Below, in pieces: positions 31,805 to 40,616 of a DNA stretch of 64,000 nt (positions are counted from its first letter, which is position 1; the number at the start of each line of letters is the position of its first letter). A program made the position numbers and the translations under genes. Below the pieces are notes generated by a model. It saw only the letters and a list, made by a program, of their open reading frames with translations, did no database searches and was not told where the DNA came from. The DNA is from Psychrobacter sp. 28M-43. Lineage in GTDB: Bacteria > Pseudomonadota > Gammaproteobacteria > Pseudomonadales > Moraxellaceae. The stretch covers positions 1,302,001 to 1,366,000 of the forward strand of contig NZ_CP061739.1 in NCBI RefSeq assembly GCF_014770435.1, read 5' to 3'.

Positions 31805-33139
31805 ATGCCCAAAGTGAATACAGCCAGCATGCCAAACGAACTAAATACGTTAAGTCTTACTGAGCCAACGACAGATACTATCGCGGTAGACGTGACCGAC
31901 ATTCCATTGTCCCTTTACATTCACATCCCGTGGTGTGTGAAGAAGTGTCCTTATTGCGATTTTAATTCGCATGAGCTGCCGATTGACAGTGAGCTATCCA
32001 TGTATGAGGAATACGTCGATGCATTACTGTTAGACGCCGCGATGCAGCAACCTTTAACTCAGGGCCGAGAGATTGGTTCGATATTTATCGGTGGTGGTAC
32101 GCCGTCTTTGCTACCCATTTCTCAGTATCAGCGATTGTTTACTGGTTTACGTACATGTTTTGAATTTGCAGAAGACATCGAAGTCACGATGGAGGCCAAT
32201 CCGGGCACGCTTGAGCATGCGCCATTTGCCCAGTATTTAGAGGTTGGTATTAATCGTCTGTCTATCGGCGTACAGAGCTTTGCCGCTGATAAGCTAAAGG
32301 TACTTGGACGTATCCATGATCCTGTGCAAGCATTATCAGCAATTCGAGCTGCCAAAGCGGCTGGATTTGCACGGCTCAACGTCGACCTGATGCACGGTCT
32401 ACCGCAGCAAACCATGAATGAAGCGCTAGAAGATATCCAAATGGCGCATGATGCTGGTGCAACGCATATCTCTTGGTATCAACTGACTATTGAGCCAAAT
32501 ACCGTGTTTTACCGTAGCCAGCCTATTTTACCCGATGAAGACAATTTGGCAGATATCGAACAAGCAGGGCAAGCGCTATTGCAGCAATTAGGTTATAGCA
32601 ATTATGAGGTGTCTGCGTGGGCAGGCGAGTCAGATAAACCATGTCGTCATAATATCAACTATTGGCAGTTTGGCGACTATTTAGCCATCGGCGCTGGAGC
32701 TCATGGTAAAGTGACGATTGGTCGTAACGATAGCAATGGTAGTAACTCGTCAGACGTAAAAGATAAAATGGAAGATGACTTGTTAATAGCGTCAGGTATC
32801 TATCGCTTTAGCAAATCGCGTTTGCCAAAAGATTATATAGTAATAAATCCAGATACCACGAAGATGTCTGATACACGCCAAATCACACCAAAAATGGTTG
32901 GCTGGCAAGCGATTGATCAAGAAGAGTTGGTGAGTGAATATATGCTAAACGCACTGCGCTTACATGGCGGTGTCGCTTGGACTATGTTCGAAAAGAGAAC
33001 TGGATTAACCCTTGATAGTATTGCTGAACAAGTAAACAATCTGGTCAAGCAAGGATTGTTGGTAGATAGTGATACGCAGTTGCAACCGACCGTATTAGGA
33101 CAGCGTTATCTCAATCAGATATTACGCGCGTTTTTATAA
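31805..33139 (+). CDS. hemW: Radical SAM haem chaperone HemW
   Basis: HemW is a radical-SAM-family protein related to HemN that binds haem and helps insert it into respiratory enzymes. The 4Fe-4S motif WCVKKCPYC (Cys44, 48, 51) follows SLYIHIP; the HemW pattern CxxxCxxC without a fourth upstream Cys separates it from HemN. IGGGTPSLL, EANPGTLE and the C-terminal HemN_C domain with EYMLNALRL are present. The length is 444 aa from the ATG at 31805; a later ATG at 31829 is possible. The insertion around GRNDSNGSNSSDVKDKMEDD is polar and not part of the family core. Confidence 0.94.
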   Translation: MPKVNTASMPNELNTLSLTEPTTDTIAVDVTDIPLSLYIHIPWCVKKCPYCDFNSHELPIDSELSMYEEYVDALLLDAAMQQPLTQGREIGSIFIGGGTPSLLPISQYQRLFTGLRTCFEFAEDIEVTMEANPGTLEHAPFAQYLEVGINRLSIGVQSFAADKLKVLGRIHDPVQALSAIRAAKAAGFARLNVDLMHGLPQQTMNEALEDIQMAHDAGATHISWYQLTIEPNTVFYRSQPILPDEDNLADIEQAGQALLQQLGYSNYEVSAWAGESDKPCRHNINYWQFGDYLAIGAGAHGKVTIGRNDSNGSNSSDVKDKMEDDLLIASGIYRFSKSRLPKDYIVINPDTTKMSDTRQITPKMVGWQAIDQEELVSEYMLNALRLHGGVAWTMFEKRTGLTLDSIAEQVNNLVKQGLLVDSDTQLQPTVLGQRYLNQILRAFL

Positions 33140-33183
33140 AATCGTGCTTGAGTGATTGTTTAATAACAGCGAAGTAAGAACAC

Positions 33184-33219
33184 AAAAAAGGCTTATCAAA
33201 TGAATGATAAGCCTTTTTG
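33184..33219. terminator. Bidirectional terminator hemW / entericidin-like gene
   Basis: AAAAAGGCTTATCA-AATGAA-TGATAAGCCTTTTT, a perfect stem with A-run and T-run, placed between two convergent genes. Confidence 0.92.
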
Positions 33220-33240
33220 AAAATCTAAAAAAAGCAGACC

Positions 33241-33381
33241 TTAGATTTTGTTTTGTACTTCTTGTGCGCCGCCAGTTACAGCATCACCAGCGCTTGATAC
33301 GTCTTGGCCAAAGCCTTTGAACGTGTTGCAACCAGTTAGAACGAACATAGCAGTTAAAGATGCGATGATTACTTTTTTCAT
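33241..33381 (-). CDS. Entericidin-like small lipoprotein
   Basis: A 46-residue lipoprotein precursor. MKK, a hydrophobic stretch and the lipobox LTGC give a signal-peptidase II site with the lipidated Cys at residue 18. The mature part CNTFKGFGQDVSSAGDAVTGGAQ matches the entericidin EcnA/EcnB pattern (CNTxxGxGxDxxxxGxAI). Entericidin B is a toxin-like outer-membrane lipoprotein in E. coli, and many homologues have no proven role. GAGG stands 8 bp before this ATG, which is why I reject a longer frame starting at 33480. Confidence 0.9.
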   Translation of the reverse strand: MKKVIIASLTAMFVLTGCNTFKGFGQDVSSAGDAVTGGAQEVQNKI

Positions 33382-33637
33382 AATAGTATCCTCAAAGATA
33401 AATGAATGGTTATAAATAACAACAGTGACGCTAAGCGTGTGCTTAAGCTTCACTGAAGGGGTATTGGATGAGACAGTCATACATAAATGCTATCGCGTTA
33501 TCCATTACAGACATCATAGTGAAAGTTAAAAACGCTGCACAGTATCAAAATGTAATTATTGGCAGTAAACTGTAACTTTCGATTACCTACCGCTCATAAA
33601 TTTAAATAATAGAGCGTTGAATATTTGTGGAGTAAGA

Positions 33638-34198
33638 ATGACCATCCATATCGTGTTAGTAGCACCAAAAATGCCGAGTAACACTGGCAATATTATTCGA
33701 CTGTGTGCCAATAGCGGGGCACAGCTGCATTTAGTCAGACCGTTAGGGTTTGAGCTTGATGACAAAAAGCTACGCCGTGCAGGTCTCGATTATCATGAAT
33801 ACGCGCATTTGCAAGTGCATGACAACTGGACGGCTGCAAGGCAAGCGCTAAAAGCCGCTGACTGCCATGTGGTTACGGCATTGACAACCAAGCTAAGCAA
33901 ACCGTTTTATGATTATGACTTTGGTAAAAACTCGGACTCTGAAGCATCTGATAAGGCTGCTATGCCCAATATCGCGTTAGTCTTTGGTTCTGAAACAGCA
34001 GGTCTGGCAGATGATATACGTGACGATATCGGTGCTGATAACTGGCTAAGACTGCCCATGCTAGCTGACTCGCGTAGTTTAAACTTATCAAATAGCGTAG
34101 CCATTTGTCTGTACGAGATATGGCGACAGCAAGGGTTTACGGGCGATGAAGGTCGTAGCGTTGGTTATGAGACATTGACAGTCTATGACCCAAAATAG
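33638..34198 (+). CDS. trmL: tRNA (cytidine/uridine-2'-O)-methyltransferase TrmL
   Basis: TrmL is a SPOUT-class methyltransferase that 2'-O-methylates wobble nucleotide 34 of the two tRNA-Leu isoacceptors. The protein is 186 aa. The start TIHIVLVAPKMPSNTGNIIRLCANSGAQLHLVRPLGF and the C-terminal knot LVFGSETAGLAD / LPMLADSRSLNLSNSVAICLYE are the family signatures. GGAG lies 6 bases before the ATG at 33638; an upstream TTG is less likely. A short polar insertion (GKNSDSEASDKAA) lies in the middle. Confidence 0.95.
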   Translation: MTIHIVLVAPKMPSNTGNIIRLCANSGAQLHLVRPLGFELDDKKLRRAGLDYHEYAHLQVHDNWTAARQALKAADCHVVTALTTKLSKPFYDYDFGKNSDSEASDKAAMPNIALVFGSETAGLADDIRDDIGADNWLRLPMLADSRSLNLSNSVAICLYEIWRQQGFTGDEGRSVGYETLTVYDPK

Positions 34199-34333
34199 CT
34201 ATTTGTTTAAACAATAGCTATAGACTTAAAAATATTTTCGTACTCAATGAGCAGTAAAATATTAGATACTGCTCATGTACATATGATGAGTTTCTAGTGC
34301 GCCATCGATTGTATCTTATCGTCTATAAAGTAC

Positions 34334-34690
34334 TTATAAACAGTTTGGTGGTTTGGGTAATCCTGCCAAGCGATTGACATGACGCGCAACCAAACCTGTA
34401 TTAAACAACTGCTGTAGCTTTTGATTGCTAATATCGAGTTCTGGCAAAGTCTTTTGTAGCCATTTGATTAGTGGACGGGTTGCTGGCGCGTGATTAAATT
34501 TGTCAAAAAACGCGCGCACTTGTTGCAAAACTTCTAAATGCTCGTCGCTCAGATTGACCTCTAATGTGTCTGCCAATTGCTGCGCGATAACAGGTGTCCA
34601 AATCGTATGGTCACATAGATGGCCGTCTTGATCCAATTCGATATCAGCCGCTGATAACGCAGCGTTGTGAGTAGTCATGTCATTACTCAT
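34334..34690 (-). CDS. tusE: Sulfur carrier TusE
   Basis: TusE takes persulfide sulfur from TusD in the TusBCD complex and hands it to MnmA for tRNA 2-thiolation. The protein is 118 aa and of the DsrC/TusE family. The C-terminal arm ends KPPNCL with the single essential Cys, and the second Cys of sulfite-reductase-linked DsrC, about ten residues earlier, is absent, which favours a TusE role. RPLIKWLQKTLPEL is characteristic. Its ATG overlaps the end of the tusB frame by four bases, so translational coupling is likely. It is last in tusD-tusC-tusB-tusE. Confidence 0.94.
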   Translation of the reverse strand: MSNDMTTHNAALSAADIELDQDGHLCDHTIWTPVIAQQLADTLEVNLSDEHLEVLQQVRAFFDKFNHAPATRPLIKWLQKTLPELDISNQKLQQLFNTGLVARHVNRLAGLPKPPNCL

Positions 34691-35016
34691 AAGGCAATCG
34701 TCACTACTTTATCAAACTGAATGCTCTGAGTCAGATTCACCCATTCTGCGTCGTTTAAAATAGCAGTCAACTTAGTCTCTAAATTAAGCTTGCCAGTTGT
34801 ATTTGCCGTGAGCTGTTCGATGTCATCTGCCAATGCGTAAATACCAGCAATACCATCTATATCGCTATCATTTAAATAAGCATTGAGCCAATCGATAAAA
34901 GCAGGAGTGCTGCCAAGCAGAATGATACTATCACCTGTGCGCCAAGTGCGAGACATCTCTTCGGTGCTGCGTCTAAGGGTAGCCATCGTGCTATGCAATT
35001 GATATAAAGTTGCCAT
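34687..35016 (-). CDS. tusB: Sulfur relay protein TusB (DsrH family)
   Basis: A 109-aa member of the DsrH/TusB family, the non-catalytic subunit of the TusBCD hexamer. The sequence MATLYQLHSTMATLR and the weakly conserved GDSIILLGSTPAF segment fit, and its position between tusC and tusE supports the call more than residue conservation does, since the family diverges quickly. It is slightly longer than E. coli TusB (95 aa). It overlaps tusE and follows tusC after 54 bp. Confidence 0.85.
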   Translation of the reverse strand: MATLYQLHSTMATLRRSTEEMSRTWRTGDSIILLGSTPAFIDWLNAYLNDSDIDGIAGIYALADDIEQLTANTTGKLNLETKLTAILNDAEWVNLTQSIQFDKVVTIAL

Positions 35017-35070
35017 AAAGGTGTCCGATTACGTGCTTTATTATTTTATAAATCTAAGTAATATAGTGAT

Positions 35071-35394
35071 TTAAAAGGTAAGTATCTGCTCAAAGTCTTG
35101 CGAGTTGATGATCTCAGGCACGAGTGTGAGCTGTGATGCAAGATCTGTCGGCAACATACCAGTGACCCAGCCACTAAAGACATCATCAGGTAGCCAAGCT
35201 GCAGGCATATCGTAAAGCTCAAGTGATTGAATCATGCCATGCAGCCGCGAGTCAGATTGCATCAATAAGCCGAAGACAGGCGCATCTAAGAACAATTGCA
35301 CCTCATGACCAAATGTCGCTAAAGTTAGCGCGAGCGCACAACCTTCGTAGCTTGCTGCTTCAGTGGGCGTGTGCAGCTGAATTAATAATCTCAT
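35071..35394 (-). CDS. tusC: Sulfur relay protein TusC (DsrF family)
   Basis: A 107-aa DsrE/F-like protein, the middle subunit of TusBCD. The Rossmann-like start MRLLIQLHTPTEAASYEGCALALTLATFGHEVQLFLDAPVFGLL is typical of the DsrE/DsrF/TusC fold. It lies 82 bp after tusD on the same strand; that gap holds a 15-base tandem repeat. Confidence 0.88.
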   Translation of the reverse strand: MRLLIQLHTPTEAASYEGCALALTLATFGHEVQLFLDAPVFGLLMQSDSRLHGMIQSLELYDMPAAWLPDDVFSGWVTGMLPTDLASQLTLVPEIINSQDFEQILTF

Positions 35395-35443
35395 TATGTA
35401 TTCCTAAAAATAGTTACCGCTACCAGTGATCTCAATAGACAGA

Positions 35444-35488
35444 CTATCAAACGACATGCTATCAAACGACACACTATCAAAATTGTAT
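35444..35488. repeat. 15-bp tandem repeat at the tusD 3' end
   Basis: CTATCAAACGACATG and CTATCAAACGACACA stand in tandem and are followed by a third, decayed unit starting CTATCAAAATTG. The third unit contains the stop codon of tusD (35477-35479). Confidence 0.85.
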
Positions 35489-35944
35489 CACACGACAGTT
35501 ATCCTGCATCATCATCGCAAGCTCACTGAGTCCCACTAAGGTAAACCCCGTCGCAAGATTGGTACCGTCAAGCTGATGACGTGAGCTGTTGTCTACATCA
35601 CTCACACCGCGGCTAAGTGCTGTACTGACACAGACAGGCAGGGGTAATTGATGCTGCTCAGCCAAAGACTGCCATTCTTTGGTCAAGTCTAATTGATCGG
35701 CTGACTGCCAACGCAAGCGATTGGCTATGTGAGCCGAGTCGCCATAAAAGAAGACATTGAGCAGGGATTGTTCAGAGGTAGCATTATCGCTGCTGCCTGT
35801 ACCTGTACTATTAGTGTCATTGTTATCAATATCATGACTATTCGCTGCGTTCTTCAGGTAGGCGCGTGCATAGCGTAACGCCAAGCGTGCCAATGGGTGA
35901 CTAGGGTCAGCAGTAATCAGTAGTAACGGGGGAGTGGTCGTCAT
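35477..35944 (-). CDS. tusD: Sulfurtransferase TusD with low-complexity insertion
   Basis: TusD is the catalytic subunit of the TusBCD relay, receiving sulfur from TusA. The DsrE-family start LLLITADPSHPLARLALRYARAYL and the active-site Cys in LPVCVSTALSRGV (Cys105) are present, and the C-terminal LVGLSELAMMMQDNCRVIQF is typical. At 155 aa it is longer than E. coli TusD (128) because residues 33-60 are an Asn/Asp/Ser/Thr-rich insertion. I use the ATG at 35944; a GTG five codons earlier is open. It is the first gene of tusDCBE and divergent from glnE. Confidence 0.92.
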   Translation of the reverse strand: MTTTPPLLLITADPSHPLARLALRYARAYLKNAANSHDIDNNDTNSTGTGSSDNATSEQSLLNVFFYGDSAHIANRLRWQSADQLDLTKEWQSLAEQHQLPLPVCVSTALSRGVSDVDNSSRHQLDGTNLATGFTLVGLSELAMMMQDNCRVIQF

Positions 35945-36352
35945 AGGGCGCGGTATCACATATTGTAAATAAGAGTTTAAAAATTATGGCCGAGTTGCTA
36001 TAAATGCTTTGTATAAAGTAATTTGGTCGTTATTATTATAGTGCTTGTGTGCAAATTTGCGTGACAGAAAACAGAATTTATACTGATAATGCGACGTACA
36101 GCGGATCATACTGTCACATCAAATATCGTTATGTCATAAAAGAGCGGTGCGTCGTCTCTATCAAAGATGTTTATGCTAACATAAAGCGCCGCAAACCAAA
36201 TAGAGTCACTGTTATTTAACGTGGTTTTATCTCAAGTGTAGGCACACTGAGTATTATTATTTGATGCTGTGACTGCCTCGTAAGAAAAAACAATAAACTT
36301 ATGAGCTAGGTTCACGTAGTCTTACCATTCTATGTAAGGAGTTTTTGTCACT
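35945..36352. other. Divergent intergenic region tusD / glnE
   Basis: About 408 bp without a gene. It includes the perfect palindrome GCAAATTTGC at 36051-36060 and must hold promoters for both directions. Nothing else was recognised. Confidence 0.55.
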
Positions 36353-39217
36353 ATGTTACCTGCTATGCCCTCACGTGTGAACAATGGTACAGATTATCAG
36401 CCTACCGTAGAACAACTGCAAGTCCTACAGACAGCGAGCGAGTTCGCTTATCAGATTTGGGAAAGTCGGACCGTTTCATGTCAGACGTTTTTGCGTAGCT
36501 ATCCATTGAATAGTACGCTGACCCGCCAGCAAATCGATGATCTGATACAAGATTATACGCTAGATGAGAACTATCAACTCGCTGATGAAATCAAGGTCAT
36601 GAGTGGTCTGCGTCACTTGCGCACGCTACTAATGATGCGCTGGATTTGGCAAGATGCCTTGCAGACGATCAGTCTGGAGCAGCTGACCGATGAGTTGTCT
36701 GAGTTTGCAGATGGCTGTATCTCTTTTGCTAAAGATTACACTTATCAGCACTTGGTTGCTAAGTATGGTGAGCCGACCTTTATCAATGAACAAGGCAATG
36801 TACAGATTGATGATATGGCGATTATGGCCATGGGTAAGCTTGGTGCGCAAGAGCTGAATTTATCAAGTGATATTGACCTAATCTTTGTACATCAAGCGCG
36901 CGGCGAGACCAATGGCAATAAGGCAAAAGGCACACGTAGCATAGACAACAAACGCTTTATGACTCGATTGGGTCAAGGCATTATTAAACTGCTTGATAAC
37001 AAGACCGCTGACGGTTTTGTCTTTCGAGTAGATATGCGCTTACGTCCATGGGGTGATGGAAGTGATTTGGCCATTCATCTGTCTGCATTACAAAAATACT
37101 TTACGATGCATGGGCGGGCGTGGGAGCGTTTTGCTTGGTTAAAAGCGCGCGTAGTCGGACAAATAGACCAGCCATTTTATGAAGAGATACAAGCGCTGAT
37201 TAAGCCATTTGTCTTTCGTTATTATGTGGACTACAGTGCGTTTTCAGCATTGAGAGAGATGAAGTCTCTTATCCAAAACCAAGTTGCCCAGCGTGAAGAC
37301 CTGGATAATATCAAGCTTGGCGCGGGCGGCATTAGAGATATCGAGTTTATCGTACAGGCCTTTCAGCTTATCTACGGCGGCCGGCATCCACAGCTGCAAA
37401 TAAAACCTTGCTTGCAGGCGATGCAAGTATTGTGTGAGCTTGGCTATCTGGAGCACTCAACTTACGAGCAGCTACAGGCCGCGTATCGGTTCTTACGCCG
37501 GCTGGAGCATGCTATTCAAGCGATTAATGATCAGCAGACCCAGCGCTTACCACACGATGAGCAATGGCAACATAATCTAGCAGTGACGCTGAATTTTGAA
37601 AACTGGTATGCCTTATTAGATCAGCTTAATCGTCATCGCGAGAGTGTCAATGTGCCGTTTGAGCGTATGGTCACTGAGCGCCAAGTACCTGATAACGAAG
37701 ATACCGACCTAGAGCCAGAGCACTTAGATGAGCAAATTGCCCGTTTAAAAGAAGTGCTGACAGAAGAAAATCGCGAGTTACTACAGAACTTTTGGCAATC
37801 AAAAATGGTGGCTAACTTAAGTGATGAGGCCAGAGAGCGTTTAGACGACGCATATCCTGTCATTGTCCATGCGTTGTTAGCGCATCAAGAACAGCAGCAA
37901 CTTGCCAATACTGCTTTACCAAGATTGATCTCACTGCTTGAAGCGATTTGCCGTCGTTCTATCTATTTGGTCATGATTGCTGAAAACCCCAATGCAACGA
38001 TTGAGCTGATTCCAATGCTATCTGCCAGCCCGTGGATCGCAAAAGAGTTGGCTCAGTATCCTGTATTATTAGACACATTTTTGCAGCAGCGTTATCGTCA
38101 TCTGCCAGATAAGCGTGAGCTGCGTGATATCTTGCGCCAACAGTTGCTACGCGTCGAGCCTAACGATGAAGAAGAGCTGTTAAGCGTCCTACGTCTGTTT
38201 AAAAAGAATCAAGTGTTGGCGGTCGCTGCTAGTGATGTATTGGCTGAGCGTCCGATTATGAAAGTGTCAGATTCATTGACTTACATCGCTGAGGTCGTAT
38301 TAGAAGCCGCATTGGAGCGCGCTTTTGCAGAGATTGTTAACCGTTATGGGTATCCTATTGGCCAAGATGGCGACCCAGTCACTGAAGCGGACTGCGGCTT
38401 TGCAATTATCGGTTATGGCAAGCTTGGTGGCTTAGAGCTATCGTATTCTTCAGATTTGGACTTGGTATTCTTACACAAGATAAAAGAGCAAGGCATGACC
38501 ACTGGTGAAAAATCAGTCAGTGGTATGAAGTTTGCCGCGCGTCTTGTACAAAAACTGATGAATTATCTCAATACTCAAACACGTGATGGCCGTGCCTATG
38601 AGATTGATATGCGTCTGCGACCCTCAGGAAATGCTGGCATGATGGTGGTATCTTGTCATGCGTTTGAAACCTATCAAATGGATAAAGCATGGTCGTGGGA
38701 GCATCAAGCGTTGGTACGTGCTCGTGCAATTTGCGGGGACAGACGAGTCACTGCACGCTTTTGTGATATTCGCCGCGACGTATTGTCGTTGCCACGGACA
38801 CTGGATCAAGTACGTAGTGAAGTCACTAGCATGCGTATCAAAATGCAAAAACATCTAGGCACGAGCCAATGGCAGCAGGAAGCGGGCAAGTTTCATCTTA
38901 AGCAAGATGCAGGCGGGATTGTAGATATTGAGTTCTTAGCACAGTTTGCCGTATTGGCTTACTCGCATGAATATCCGAGTTTGACCAAATGGAGCGATAA
39001 TGTGCGAATTTTTGCAGAAGTTGCTTTGCTTGGTATTTGGGATGACCAAGTCTGTCAGGATTTGACCGATGCCTATCTAAGGATTCGTGCTGCCACGCAT
39101 CAGTTAGCACTATCAGAGCAGTCTTTGCTCGTTGATGAGTCATTGTGGCAGGAGACGCGAGCATTAGTACAGTCACAATGGCGGCATCTCATGGGTGTGG
39201 AGACAGACGACGAGTAA
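36353..39217 (+). CDS. glnE: Glutamine synthetase adenylyltransferase/deadenylase
   Basis: GlnE adds AMP to glutamine synthetase or removes it, according to nitrogen status signalled by PII. The protein is 954 aa, close to E. coli GlnE (946). Two nucleotidyltransferase domains are complete: the N-terminal deadenylase with MGKLGAQELNLSSDIDLIFVH near residue 165 and the C-terminal adenylylase with GYGKLGGLELSYSSDLDLVFLH near 690; each has its GIRDIEFIVQ or GIVDIEFLAQ helical partner. TAAGGAG lies 11 bp before the chosen ATG; an internal ATG at codon 5 is an alternative. ilvE follows after 363 bp. Confidence 0.97.
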   Translation: MLPAMPSRVNNGTDYQPTVEQLQVLQTASEFAYQIWESRTVSCQTFLRSYPLNSTLTRQQIDDLIQDYTLDENYQLADEIKVMSGLRHLRTLLMMRWIWQDALQTISLEQLTDELSEFADGCISFAKDYTYQHLVAKYGEPTFINEQGNVQIDDMAIMAMGKLGAQELNLSSDIDLIFVHQARGETNGNKAKGTRSIDNKRFMTRLGQGIIKLLDNKTADGFVFRVDMRLRPWGDGSDLAIHLSALQKYFTMHGRAWERFAWLKARVVGQIDQPFYEEIQALIKPFVFRYYVDYSAFSALREMKSLIQNQVAQREDLDNIKLGAGGIRDIEFIVQAFQLIYGGRHPQLQIKPCLQAMQVLCELGYLEHSTYEQLQAAYRFLRRLEHAIQAINDQQTQRLPHDEQWQHNLAVTLNFENWYALLDQLNRHRESVNVPFERMVTERQVPDNEDTDLEPEHLDEQIARLKEVLTEENRELLQNFWQSKMVANLSDEARERLDDAYPVIVHALLAHQEQQQLANTALPRLISLLEAICRRSIYLVMIAENPNATIELIPMLSASPWIAKELAQYPVLLDTFLQQRYRHLPDKRELRDILRQQLLRVEPNDEEELLSVLRLFKKNQVLAVAASDVLAERPIMKVSDSLTYIAEVVLEAALERAFAEIVNRYGYPIGQDGDPVTEADCGFAIIGYGKLGGLELSYSSDLDLVFLHKIKEQGMTTGEKSVSGMKFAARLVQKLMNYLNTQTRDGRAYEIDMRLRPSGNAGMMVVSCHAFETYQMDKAWSWEHQALVRARAICGDRRVTARFCDIRRDVLSLPRTLDQVRSEVTSMRIKMQKHLGTSQWQQEAGKFHLKQDAGGIVDIEFLAQFAVLAYSHEYPSLTKWSDNVRIFAEVALLGIWDDQVCQDLTDAYLRIRAATHQLALSEQSLLVDESLWQETRALVQSQWRHLMGVETDDE

Positions 39218-39580
39218 TATCGAAACTTGTATGATTCAGGTCTTGCCGATAGTCCAAGAGACGCTTAAACTGTCATGCGTTACTATGAATAAAAGCTATC
39301 AATAAAAGCTATAAACGAAAACTATGGATAGAGTCGGTAGCTAGGAACGATATAATTAAAAACCATATAGTGCCAAACCAAAAGATTTCATTTGCCAAGA
39401 CGGCCAGTGATATAATCGGTCACACATCATCATAACACTGTCAATCGTTTGTCATAATGAAGCTGTTGTTTAGGCAATAAAAATTGACGCTGCGGTGTTA
39501 TCATACGATGTTGATCAATACTGTTAAATAAAACCTACCTAAAAAAAGTTAGACGTCAGTGCTAGCATAAGGACAATAAA
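39218..39580. other. Intergenic region glnE-ilvE
   Basis: 363 bp, AT-rich. A short direct repeat, AATAAAAGCTAT, occurs twice at about 39289-39312. The ilvE promoter should lie here; I see no gene. Confidence 0.5.
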
Positions 39581-40510
39581 ATGAATATGGCAACACAAGA
39601 TGGTAAGCTTTGGATGAATGGCACGATGATCGAACAGCCAGATGCTAAAGTTCATGTGCTTACACATAGCTTGCATTACGGTATGGCTGTGTTTGAAGGC
39701 GTGCGCGCTTACCAAACAGCGGATAATCGTACCGCTATTTTCCGCTTAAAAGAACATACCGAGCGTCTACTTGGCTCAGCCAAAATCTTCCAAATGGACG
39801 TACCTTTTGATGCTGCCACTTTAGAGCAAGCACATAAAGATGTGGTCAAGCAAAACAACTTGGCAGAAGCTTATATTCGTCCGCTCATCTGGGTAGGTGC
39901 AGAAAAACTTGGCTTGTCTTCACGTGACAACAGCATCAATGCTATGGTTGCTGCTTGGCATTGGGGTGCTTATCTTGGTGAAGAAGGCATTAAAAATGGT
40001 ATCCGTGTAAAAACGTCATCATATACGCATCACATGCCAAACGTGACTATGTGTAAGGCTAAAGCCTCTAGTAACTATCCTGTATCTATCATGGCCAACC
40101 AAGAAGTGACGCGTAATGGCTATGACGAAGCTATCTTAATGGATCCACAAGGGTTTGTATGTCAGGGCGCAGGCGAAAACTTATTCTTGGTAAAAAATGG
40201 TGAGCTACATACGCCAGACCTATCAGGTGGTGCATTAGACGGTATCACCCGCCGTACTATCTTACAGTTCGCGGCTGATCTAGGTATCAATGTCATCGAA
40301 CGCCGTATCACTCGTGATGAGTTTTACTTGGCTGACGAGATATTTATGACAGGTACCGCTGCTGAAGTCACGCCTATTCGTGAATATGACGATCGTATCA
40401 TCGGTAATGGTGGCCGCGGTGAGTTGACTGAAAAACTACAGACCTTATACTTTGATGTAGTCCATGGTCGTAATGAGAAATATATGGACTGGTTAAGCTT
40501 TATTGATTAA
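39581..40510 (+). CDS. ilvE: Branched-chain amino acid aminotransferase
   Basis: A PLP enzyme of fold type IV that makes Val, Leu and Ile from their keto acids with glutamate. The protein is 309 aa. LTHSLHYGMAVFEGVRAY near the start, the PLP-Lys region MCKAKASSNYPVS, the GAGENLFLVKNGEL segment and TGTAAEVTPI are the class signatures. AAGGACA lies upstream of the ATG. It ends at a strong terminator and marks the left border of the surface-glycan locus; aspS marks the right, as in the Acinetobacter outer-core locus. Confidence 0.97.
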   Translation: MNMATQDGKLWMNGTMIEQPDAKVHVLTHSLHYGMAVFEGVRAYQTADNRTAIFRLKEHTERLLGSAKIFQMDVPFDAATLEQAHKDVVKQNNLAEAYIRPLIWVGAEKLGLSSRDNSINAMVAAWHWGAYLGEEGIKNGIRVKTSSYTHHMPNVTMCKAKASSNYPVSIMANQEVTRNGYDEAILMDPQGFVCQGAGENLFLVKNGELHTPDLSGGALDGITRRTILQFAADLGINVIERRITRDEFYLADEIFMTGTAAEVTPIREYDDRIIGNGGRGELTEKLQTLYFDVVHGRNEKYMDWLSFID

Positions 40511-40532
40511 TAATGCCGTTACTTTAAAGACC

Positions 40533-40568
40533 AAAAAGGCTGAACATAATTGTTCAGTCTTTTTTTTA
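40533..40568 (+). terminator. Rho-independent terminator after ilvE
   Basis: AAAAAGGCTGAACA-TAAT-TGTTCAGTCTTTTTTTT (one mismatch). It separates ilvE from the glycosyltransferase genes. Confidence 0.9.
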
Positions 40569-40616
40569 TGCTAATATAGCCATTATATTTATTCATACGA
40601 TTAAAGTGAGCAGTCA

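Noticed and set aside
31657..31863. 68-codon frame before hemW
   Set aside because: It overlaps hemW in another frame and has a repetitive, unlikely composition.
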